From DASQHY01 sp035602605 (GTDB lineage Bacteria; Acidobacteriota; Terriglobia; Acidiferrales; UBA7541), in NCBI GenBank assembly GCA_035602605.1, contig DATNLZ010000101.1, forward strand, positions 1-10,760: a stretch of DNA of 10,760 bases. Direction: 5' to 3'. The notes under the pieces were generated by a model. It ran no database searches. It worked only from the letters and a program-made list of their open reading frames with translations, and was not told the origin of the DNA. The translations under genes and the position numbers were made by a program. This document shows positions 1 through 6,081 of this stretch, in pieces (positions within the stretch are counted from its first letter, which is position 1; each line of letters starts with the position of its first letter).

Positions 1-1
1 G

Positions 2-1147
2 TCAATTGTGCGGCTGGGGTAGGAGAGTCATCCCTTGGGCACGGCTACTCGATGGCATTCGCCGCGGAGGCCACTTGCGCACACGCGCATTTGACGGTGG
101 TCCCGGCTTGACACCCGGCCGAGCGAGTGCGGGCGGTAGAAATAGCTCCGGTGCCGCGGGCATCTCCAAATACGTCAGGTTGAATTGCGCCTTGACGTTC
201 TTGGCAGCGCTCTGCATTTCCTGCTCCAGGCGAGCCTGCTGAAGAATGGGCTTGATCTCCGACCCAGCAGTCTCGATTGGAATGGATTGTTTTGAGTCAA
301 GCTTCAGAATCACGAACGCGCTCGGCGACTCCATAACCTCCGATACCTCGCCTGCCTTCAGATTAAAAACTTTCGCTTCATCCGGAGCAAGTCTGGTCCG
401 GCGAACCTTGTTTAGCTTCGTGGCCGACGGGGCGGCTTTGAGCCCCAATTCTTTATAGGCTGCCTGCTGAAGCTGATCGAAGTCCTCGCCAGCTGCGGCG
501 CGCGCCCGCAGCGCGTCGGCCGTCGCCCTCGCAGCCGAAGCATCCAGAGGTTGGCCGCTTTCCGTTGCGGCCGCCTTGGATATTGTAAGACGCAGTACCT
601 CGCCTTCATCAAAATTGGCCTGATGGTCGGTATAGTACTTCTGAATCTCGGACGCAGGTACGTTAGCCGCTTGCTCCTCGATTCGGCGATACAGGGTGCT
701 GGCCAGTACCTGCATGCGAACGAATTTCAATTGGGCCTGCAACTCCTTGCTCACTGCGGGCTCTTTTTCGAGGTGGCGTCGCTGTGCTACTTCAGAGGCA
801 GCCAGGAGTCGCGCATAGTTGATCGCAAACTGGCGGCGTGCAGCCTGCGGAGTTTCCGGCGCCAGCAGGTCTATCATGCTGTCTAGCAGCGCACGCGTAA
901 TGACGGTCTTGCAGCCTTTTGTCCCGGCGACTTGCGGTCGATCGCAGACCCCCTCCAGCGTAACCACGGGTGTTTCGGGCGGAACTTCCGGGGTGGGAGA
1001 AACGGGCCTCCCCAAAGCTTGTATGCTTTTCCTGCGCATCTCCTGCCTCGACATGGGGGATGGCAGATTTGGGCCCGCCTGAGCGCTTTGTGCGATCACC
1101 GGCGCCGCGCACGCCAGGGTGATGGAACATACCAGGACCAGACGCAC
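2..1147 (-). CDS. secreted parvulin-like (SurA/PpiC-type) foldase, catalytic residues degenerate
   Basis: Predicted exported protein of 381 residues, likely a periplasmic folding helper. I chose the GTG at 1145-1147: AGGAGG (plus-strand cctcct at 1152-1157) lies 4 nt upstream, and the protein then opens with a signal peptide (VRLVLVCSITLACAAPVIAQ). An in-frame ATG at 1300 would add 51 residues without family character, although it overlaps the upstream regulator's stop as ATGA, so it remains possible. After a Pro-rich linker, residues about 79-171 form an alpha-helical SurA-like N region. Residues about 183-286 resemble a parvulin domain (GEDFDQLQ, LKAGEVSEVMESPSAFVILKL). The usual parvulin histidines are not visible: the final strand reads SAFVILKL where active members have a GWHII-like motif. 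The GGDLG-like motif is also absent, so chaperone activity is likelier than isomerase activity. The C-terminal 50 residues are Pro/Arg-rich. It follows the Crp/Fnr gene and is probably co-transcribed with it. Confidence 0.75.
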   Translation of the reverse strand: MRLVLVCSITLACAAPVIAQSAQAGPNLPSPMSRQEMRRKSIQALGRPVSPTPEVPPETPVVTLEGVCDRPQVAGTKGCKTVITRALLDSMIDLLAPETPQAARRQFAINYARLLAASEVAQRRHLEKEPAVSKELQAQLKFVRMQVLASTLYRRIEEQAANVPASEIQKYYTDHQANFDEGEVLRLTISKAAATESGQPLDASAARATADALRARAAAGEDFDQLQQAAYKELGLKAAPSATKLNKVRRTRLAPDEAKVFNLKAGEVSEVMESPSAFVILKLDSKQSIPIETAGSEIKPILQQARLEQEMQSAAKNVKAQFNLTYLEMPAAPELFLPPALARPGVKPGPPSNARVRKWPPRRMPSSSRAQGMTLLPQPHN

Positions 1148-1151
1148 TGGG

Positions 1152-1157
1152 CCTCCT
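1152..1157 (-). promoter_or_regulatory. Shine-Dalgarno site deciding the foldase start
   Basis: AGGAGG on the minus strand sits 4 nt before the GTG at 1145-1147. No comparably strong site precedes the ATG at 1298-1300. The signal peptide begins directly at this GTG, which supports the shorter protein. Confidence 0.6.
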
Positions 1158-1296
1158 GCCGCCGCTTTCGATTTCGCGAACAACGATTTTGTTCTCCGCC
1201 TTGGCAATGCCGGTTTCGCTTGTAAACCCAACGAACAAGAAACTAGTGGATTGCTTATGTACGAGCCGATCTTGCATTCGGCGAGGGGCGCAGAGC

Positions 1297-2094
1297 TCAT
1301 TTAAGGTCACACACACCCAGCAGGCCGAAAGGGCTTTGCACTGCTACAGCTTGCCGCCGAAGGCTCACGATGCCTTGCTGTTCCCACCCTGAGAGCACCC
1401 GGCTCACGGTGAATAACGTCGTCCCTGTCAACTGGGCTAGCTCCTCGCGCGAAAGGTGAACTTCGATAACGCCATCCACTCTCCGTCCCACATGCACCAG
1501 CAACCGAACCAGTTCACGGGCCAGACGTGGGGCAACCCGTTCAGTGGAAATCTCGAAAAGTCGGCCTTCTAGCTCGAGCAGGCGGCGTGTCAGGGTGCGC
1601 ATCGTGTTGCGCTGAAGGGTGGGGAACTTTTCGGACAAGGTCTCGAAGGTCGATGCGTTCCAGACGAGCGCTTTACACGCCAACAGGGCCTCCGCCGTCG
1701 AGCCATGCCCACCCGTCCGCTCCACGGCACTCGCGCCAAGTAATTCACCGGGTCCGTGGAGTCTAAGAATGATTTCGCTGCCATTTTCACCCAGCTGAGT
1801 TATCTTCACGCAGCCCTCAGTTAGGAGCAGGATTTCTTTGACCGGATCGCCTGCGACAAAGATTGTCTGCCGGCGCACGAATTTTCTTGAGATCGCGGCG
1901 GATACGATTTTGGCTTGATCGGATGGCGGAATATCTGCAAATAGCGGGGACGTCTCTACGCCTTGGGTCTGGTGGTATCTTATGGGCTTAGAAGTCAAGC
2001 CGGTTGGCTGCACTCGCCAACCGAGGGTCTGGGAAGCTGCCGGGGAATTTGCCATAATTCTCAACGCCCCCCAGTTTTCAGTTGGCCTAGACAT
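1297..2094 (-). CDS. Crp/Fnr-family transcriptional regulator
   Basis: Cytoplasmic DNA-binding regulator of 265 residues. Residues about 50-150 form a cyclic-nucleotide-binding-type beta barrel (SPLFADIPPSDQ, then LLLTEGCVKI, then LHGPGELLGASA). A long dimerisation helix covers about 155-185. Residues about 186-255 form a Crp-type winged helix-turn-helix, with LSREELAQLTGTTLFTVSRV and then WEQQGIVSL. The phosphate-binding Arg-Ser/Thr pair of true cAMP-binding CRP is not seen (GHGSTAEAL at that place), and there is no N-terminal cysteine cluster as in FNR, so the signal is unknown. The first 45 residues lack family similarity. The ATG at 2053-2055 (252 residues) is an equally plausible start, since neither start has a strong ribosome binding site. 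The stop overlaps the ATG at 1300 by ATGA, and the parvulin-like gene follows, suggesting one transcript. Family assignment is secure; ligand and targets are not. Confidence 0.88.
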   Translation of the reverse strand: MSRPTENWGALRIMANSPAASQTLGWRVQPTGLTSKPIRYHQTQGVETSPLFADIPPSDQAKIVSAAISRKFVRRQTIFVAGDPVKEILLLTEGCVKITQLGENGSEIILRLHGPGELLGASAVERTGGHGSTAEALLACKALVWNASTFETLSEKFPTLQRNTMRTLTRRLLELEGRLFEISTERVAPRLARELVRLLVHVGRRVDGVIEVHLSREELAQLTGTTLFTVSRVLSGWEQQGIVSLRRQAVAVQSPFGLLGVCDLK

Positions 2095-2467
2095 CCCGAC
2101 CGTACGGGGAGGATCTCAATCACTGCAGCGAAGTACAAAGCGGAAATACGGCGTCCAACAAAAGTGGGTAAGGCAAACGTCAAACGAGGGCTACTCTGTG
2201 TGCTCATGATGGCACCCATCCCAAGAAGTGCCTGTAATACCCTAGGCAACTCTCACACCGATTCTTTCTTACTGTAATTTATTCATTATAAAAGGGTTAT
2301 ATAAACCCCAGGGGCGCTCTGGGAACATTTCACAAAAGTTTTGCACAATTAGGGAATTGAACTGCCGATGGACGACAGGCTAGTCTGCCCTCGTATGTTC
2401 CAGACTTATCCAAATAGGAGATCAACCAGCTCTGTAGCGCTCTACCCCCGTCCGGGAGTCGAAACCG
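2095..2467. other. intergenic region between secretin 3' end and crp-type gene
   Basis: No supportable gene lies in these 373 nt. The leftward promoter of the Crp/Fnr gene is expected here. The only clear composition feature is an AT-rich island at about 2270-2310, which carries a hairpin and a TATAAT hexamer (separate entries). I found no convincing -35/-10 pair close to either candidate start. Confidence 0.6.
2285..2308 (-). terminator. possible weak terminator (or -10 region) downstream of the secretin gene
   Basis: On the minus strand GGGTT and AACCC (2304-2308 and 2294-2298) form a 5-bp stem with a 5-nt loop, directly followed by TTTT and then ATAATG. This would be a weak Rho-independent terminator for the leftward secretin transcript. 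The same run contains TATAAT (2285-2290, minus), which could instead be a -10 box for the Crp/Fnr gene with a leader of about 180 nt, but no good -35 is visible. A second 5-bp hairpin (CCCAG/CTGGG, 2307-2323) overlaps its base and would compete with it. Confidence 0.3.
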
Positions 2468-4258
2468 CTACGAACGAGGCGCAGTGGTAGTTGCAGGCGG
2501 GCTTTGCCGTCCCGTTGAACTGCGCGTGGGGGGGTTACTGGGTGTTGCAGAACTGGGAGGGGTTTTTTTTGCTTCTTTCCGACGTAGCCCAATCGCGTTG
2601 GCAGTGCCTATGTCGATCAGACGCAAATTCTCATCGGTGACCTCTTCGGCTCGCAAGATATGTGGCGTGATGGCAAAAACGATCTCTTTATCGTGCCGCT
2701 GCTTGTCCTCCTGGCCAAACAGGTACTTCAAGATGGGTATTTTTGCCAGCCACGGATAACCGCTTAACGACTGTGTTTCTGTATCTTCCAGAATGCCGCC
2801 CACCAGGTTAATCTCACCGTCTTGCAATCGCGTTTCGTGTTCGATGCGGCGCTGTCCAATAGTGGGTTGACTGATTCCGCCAATATTTTGAAGGCCTGTG
2901 ACCGATGAAACCTCCAAAGACATCTTCAACGTGACCTCGTGGTTGGAGTGCACATGCGGAGTAATGTCTATATTCACCCCGACATCCAGATATTGAAACT
3001 GCGTATTGACCAGTGGACTGATCGATCCCCCGCCAACTCCTGGAGTGAACGAACCCGTTGCGATTGGCACCCGATCTCCGATCTTCAAGGAAGCCCTTCC
3101 TTGGTCGAGGACACGGATCTGTGGGTTCTGAAGAACTTTGGTATTGTTGTCGGACATAAGAAAGGTGAACGAGCCGCCCGGAACCCCCACGGAGAAATTG
3201 GCTCCATTCAGCGAACCTATTTTGACCGTACCCGGCCCCCCGGCAGCCGCTAAGGCGATGGAGGTAGACGTCGGAACAGTTGTGCCTATCGTGCGCAACC
3301 GATCACGGCTTACTTCCAACACGGCGATATCGATCACGACTTCGGACTTCGGCTTATCAACGTCGGAGACCAATTTTTCTGCCAGCACCAGCTGATCGAG
3401 TGTGCCTCTCAAGGTGATCGCGCTATGCGTCGGATTTACTTGAATACGGCTGATATCGAGCATTCCCTTGAGCGTGTTGACCACTTCCTGCAACTCGTTG
3501 GGCGTCGACGCATTGCGAAGATAAAAAGTCTTCATGACATTGTCTTCGAACTCTTTGCGCTTGCTTTCGGCCGACACAAAGATCACATTTGTGGAGATCG
3601 GTCGCCAAAAGGTCTTCGATTCCATTGCCACCATTCTCAAAGCTTCTCGAAGTGTGACGTCGTTCAACTCAATACCGATGCGCTGCGGTTTGTAGTCGAT
3701 ATCAAAGAGCACGTTGATTCCCGCCAGCTTGCCGATCGTCTTGTAGATATTGTCGGCTGTAGTTGTCATGCGCAGTGTTAGGGGCGTGTCCGATGAAGGT
3801 TCCAGATCAGCGGGGCCTTCGGTCTCTTCGGCCATTTTTGCCAAGGAAGACATCGGCTTCGGCGGGGCGGCAGCTACTGTCTGCTCAGCTTGCTTTCTGA
3901 GCAAATCCGCGGTGCTCCTCAGCTCTTGCTGCGCGAGGAAGTTGGTTCCGTCAATCGTCACCGCAATCTCAAACTCCGCCAGGGCTTCCTGCAATTTGCC
4001 GCCATCACGGAGCGATTGGCCCTTCTGCACATGCTGCCCGGCAACATAGGCGCGCATCCGTAGGTAAGCGGCGGAGTATTTGGGGTCCCTGGGTTTCAGC
4101 GTGGACGCCTGCTTGTACGCTTCGAGGGCAGCATCGTACCGGACTTGAGACTCGGCACGGACACCCCGTTTATATGCAGATTTCGCCTCGTCTGAATACG
4201 TTGGCGGGGTGACCGCCAGCATCAGGATTGAAACCAGTACTAGACGCAGGCGCATCAT
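2468..4258 (-). CDS. TPR-STN-secretin outer-membrane protein (GspD/PilQ superfamily)
   Basis: Predicted 596-residue outer-membrane secretin, the family that forms multimeric gated channels for type II secretion or type IV pili. The start chosen is the ATG at 4256-4258, just before a signal peptide (MMRLRLVLVSILMLAVTPPTYS); GGAGGG lies about 10 nt upstream. An in-frame ATG at 4417 would add 53 residues with no signal-peptide logic. Residues about 24-110 look like two TPR-type helical repeats (YDAALEAYKQASTLKP and LQEALAEFEIAVTID). Residues about 160-230 are an STN/N0-like domain (INVLFDIDYKPQRIGIELNDVTL). Residues about 242-302 are a secretin N1-type domain (FYLRNASTPNELQEVVNTLK). Residues about 372-537 are the secretin core, with NPQIRVLDQGRASLKIGDRVP, the signature-like GYPWLAKIPILKYLFG, and EIVFAITPHIL. 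The last 40 residues are Ser/Thr/Pro-rich. No pilus or secretion partner (pilM-N-O-P, gspE) is present, so the system it serves cannot be told. Confidence 0.9.
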   Translation of the reverse strand: MMRLRLVLVSILMLAVTPPTYSDEAKSAYKRGVRAESQVRYDAALEAYKQASTLKPRDPKYSAAYLRMRAYVAGQHVQKGQSLRDGGKLQEALAEFEIAVTIDGTNFLAQQELRSTADLLRKQAEQTVAAAPPKPMSSLAKMAEETEGPADLEPSSDTPLTLRMTTTADNIYKTIGKLAGINVLFDIDYKPQRIGIELNDVTLREALRMVAMESKTFWRPISTNVIFVSAESKRKEFEDNVMKTFYLRNASTPNELQEVVNTLKGMLDISRIQVNPTHSAITLRGTLDQLVLAEKLVSDVDKPKSEVVIDIAVLEVSRDRLRTIGTTVPTSTSIALAAAGGPGTVKIGSLNGANFSVGVPGGSFTFLMSDNNTKVLQNPQIRVLDQGRASLKIGDRVPIATGSFTPGVGGGSISPLVNTQFQYLDVGVNIDITPHVHSNHEVTLKMSLEVSSVTGLQNIGGISQPTIGQRRIEHETRLQDGEINLVGGILEDTETQSLSGYPWLAKIPILKYLFGQEDKQRHDKEIVFAITPHILRAEEVTDENLRLIDIGTANAIGLRRKEAKKTPPSSATPSNPPTRSSTGRQSPPATTTAPRS

Positions 4259-4402
4259 GTTGTTGTTCCCTCCGCGAAATCCCACACCAATTCGTCGGGT
4301 GGCAAATTTAGCGCCAACTTGACCGTTCGGGGTTTCTGGTAGGGCCAAACCCGCTGGGGAGAGGAGAGCCCTAGAGCTACTCTGCCGAAACAATTGGCTT
4401 AA

Positions 4403-4417
4403 ATGATAGGAAATCAT
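4403..4417. promoter_or_regulatory. small dyad ATGAT-N5-ATCAT upstream of secretin
   Basis: Perfect 5-bp inverted repeat, partly nested with a second one (GGAA-N6-TTCC, 4409-4422), in an AT-rich stretch about 145 nt upstream of the chosen secretin start. This could be an operator. The arms are short enough that chance is possible. Confidence 0.25.
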
Positions 4418-4538
4418 ATTCCTTTATTTCCCAATCCTGTTTGACCTAGAGCAAAGAAGACGCTTCATCTCCTTGCATTGACTGCCGCGCGAGTTCGCAG
4501 GGTTAGGGCTTCGAGCAAACAGTCAGCAGTTTGGCTGC

Positions 4539-4560
4539 CAAAGGAGAGGGGGCTCCTTTG
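4539..4560. repeat. perfect 8-bp inverted repeat (hairpin), 6-nt loop
   Basis: CAAAGGAG (4539-4546) and CTCCTTTG (4553-4560) are perfect reverse complements around the loop AGGGGG. No T-tract follows on either strand, so it is not a standard terminator. It lies about 210 nt upstream of the DUF5666 start and about 280 nt upstream of the secretin start. Role unknown: it could be a transcript structure or a protein-binding dyad. Confidence 0.5.
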
Positions 4561-4639
4561 TAATCTCGAGGACGCCACCGAAGGATGGCAAGCAAATCCC
4601 GCCTGCATCCTATCGACGCCACTTGGAAAAAAGCGCGCC

Positions 4640-4657
4640 GGTGAAACGGTATTCACC
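4640..4657. promoter_or_regulatory. 18-bp dyad GGTGAA-N6-TTCACC, possible operator
   Basis: Perfect 6-bp arms around ACGGTA, 112 nt before the DUF5666 ATG. The symmetry and size fit a dimeric regulator. GTGA/TCAC half-sites recall Crp/Fnr-type operators, but the core spacing is N8 rather than the N6 of the CRP consensus. Binding by the regulator encoded at 1297-2094 is speculation. Confidence 0.35.
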
Positions 4658-4768
4658 TCAGAATACGTCTTATGGCTGACCTGAATCTTTACTTTGATTG
4701 GCTTGCGAGTTGGCCCGACGAATCGTCCTTTGGATTCGAGAGGGCAAACAAGGGTGTGAGGCATCGAG

Positions 4769-6037
4769 ATGGTCTTCTGGAACAGGCTTGTGCGTAAACA
4801 AGCTTTCTTGATTACAACGATTTGCCTGAGTCTCAGCGGGGGAAGTGCCGCCCTTTCCCAAGCTGCGCAAGCCCAGTCTGGGGGGCAGCCGTCCACGCAA
4901 ACTCCTGCCGCGGCGCGGCCTGTGGGAACGGTTAAGTCGATTTCCGGAAATACCATGATTTTGACAACGGATGCAGGAGGCGACGTGACCGTTCAAGTCC
5001 AGGACGCCGCGAAGCTCGTTCGAATTGCGCCCGGGCAAAAGGACCTGAAGGACGCCACGCCCATCCAGTTGGCGGACGTCCAACCCGGCGACCGCATTCT
5101 TGTGCGCGGCAAGCTTGCCGACGATGGAAAATCCGTTGTTGCCGCGTCGGTTATCGCCATGAAGAAAGTGGACATCGCTGAAAAACAATCGCGCGAGCGC
5201 GAAGAATGGCAAAGACACGGTTTCGGAGGACTGGTAAACGGCGTCGACGCAGTCGACAGTACAATCAGGGTTGCCCTGCCTTCCCAGAGTGAAAAAAAGA
5301 GCGTTGCCATTCATCTTTCCAAGGAAACTATCCTGCGGCGGTATGCTTCGGATTCCGTGAAGTTTGATGACGCCAAGCCCGCGCCGCTCGACCAGATCAA
5401 GCCAGGTGATCAGCTTCGCGCACGCGGCACTCGCAGCGCCGACGGCGCCGAATTCACCGCCGATGAAATCGTCTCCGGCACGTTTCGAAATATCGCTGGC
5501 ACGATTTCCGCGCTCGAGGCGTCCGCGGGCACCATCACCGTCCAGGATTTGGTTTCGAAGAAACCCATCACCATTAGAATCACACCGGAATCGCAGTTGC
5601 GCAAACTGCCTGCGCAGATGGCGCAGCGCATCGCCATGCGCCTGAAAGGAACCCCAACCGAAGCACAGCCGATCGCGCCCACTTCGGGCGCCACTGGCCC
5701 CGCTGCGAATGCGGAAGCAACGACGAAACCCAGTGGTTCGCAACCCGGCGGCTCGGCGTCTGCCGGGTCCGGCGGAATGGGAAGGCCCGGAAGCGGGGGC
5801 ACTGCCGACTTGCAACAGACGATTAGCCGTATGCCTGCCGCCACATTTGCGGACTTGCAGAAGGGTGAAGCCGTCATGGTCGTGGCAACCGAGGGCGGAC
5901 CGAACGGCGTGTCCACCGTGATCACCTTGCTTGGCGGAGTCGAGCCTATTCTGGAGGCTTCCCCCAAGAGCAGCGCGTCCACAATCCTTTCGCCATGGAG
6001 CCTTGGCAGCGGGAGCGGGGAAGCGGCAACTCCATAA
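4769..6037 (+). CDS. secreted DUF5666-type repeat protein
   Basis: Exported protein of 422 residues, function unknown. ATG at 4769 is preceded by GAGG (4758-4761, 7-nt spacing) and followed by a signal peptide (residues 1 to about 35, ending LSQAAQA). The mature part holds three related beta-rich units, about residues 53-131, 154-237 and 244-390. Each begins G-x-[VI]-x-x-[IVL] and ends with a PGD-like turn and a 'DG...A' strand: DVQPGDRILVRGKLADDG, QIKPGDQLRARGTRSADG and DLQKGEAVMVVATEG. This matches the small-barrel repeats I associate with DUF5666. The third unit is split by about 70 residues of low-complexity Ala/Gly/Ser/Pro/Thr sequence (about 282-352). The receptor gene follows after 44 nt on the same strand, so the two are probably co-transcribed. 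A role at the outer membrane beside the receptor is inference from this pairing. Confidence 0.82.
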   Translation: MVFWNRLVRKQAFLITTICLSLSGGSAALSQAAQAQSGGQPSTQTPAAARPVGTVKSISGNTMILTTDAGGDVTVQVQDAAKLVRIAPGQKDLKDATPIQLADVQPGDRILVRGKLADDGKSVVAASVIAMKKVDIAEKQSREREEWQRHGFGGLVNGVDAVDSTIRVALPSQSEKKSVAIHLSKETILRRYASDSVKFDDAKPAPLDQIKPGDQLRARGTRSADGAEFTADEIVSGTFRNIAGTISALEASAGTITVQDLVSKKPITIRITPESQLRKLPAQMAQRIAMRLKGTPTEAQPIAPTSGATGPAANAEATTKPSGSQPGGSASAGSGGMGRPGSGGTADLQQTISRMPAATFADLQKGEAVMVVATEGGPNGVSTVITLLGGVEPILEASPKSSASTILSPWSLGSGSGEAATP

Positions 6038-6081
6038 TGCCGCGTCGCGCTACACCCAATGATATTCACTCAGGAGATCTG

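Larger units (their letters stand above)
4259..4768. other. 510-nt divergent intergenic region
   Basis: This lies between the leftward secretin and the rightward DUF5666 gene, so both promoters should be here. The long open frames on either strand read as low-quality, Arg/Ser-rich protein without family features, and I do not support them. It contains an 8-bp perfect hairpin (4539-4560), an 18-bp dyad (4640-4657) and a small dyad at 4403-4417, listed separately. A -10-like TATGAT (minus, within GGAATATGATTTCC around 4409-4422) is visible, but no convincing -35 accompanies it. Confidence 0.6.

Noticed and set aside
2420..2470. tRNA-like fragments on the minus strand (GGTTTCGACTCCCGG and GGTAGAGC)
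   Set aside because: The T-arm-like piece precedes the D-arm-like piece, and no acceptor or anticodon stem can be paired, so it is coincidental.
4465..4956. Minus-strand 163-codon frame in the divergent intergenic region
   Set aside because: No domain, no signal peptide and no good ribosome binding site, and it overlaps the true DUF5666 start. Composition is typical of chance frames.
4670..5815. Long 381-codon open frame on the minus strand
   Set aside because: It lies opposite the DUF5666 gene, is Arg/Gly-rich without family features or a ribosome binding site, and mirrors the GC-rich third-position pattern of the sense gene.
5410..6069. Minus-strand 219-codon frame
   Set aside because: Antisense shadow of the DUF5666 gene's low-complexity segment.
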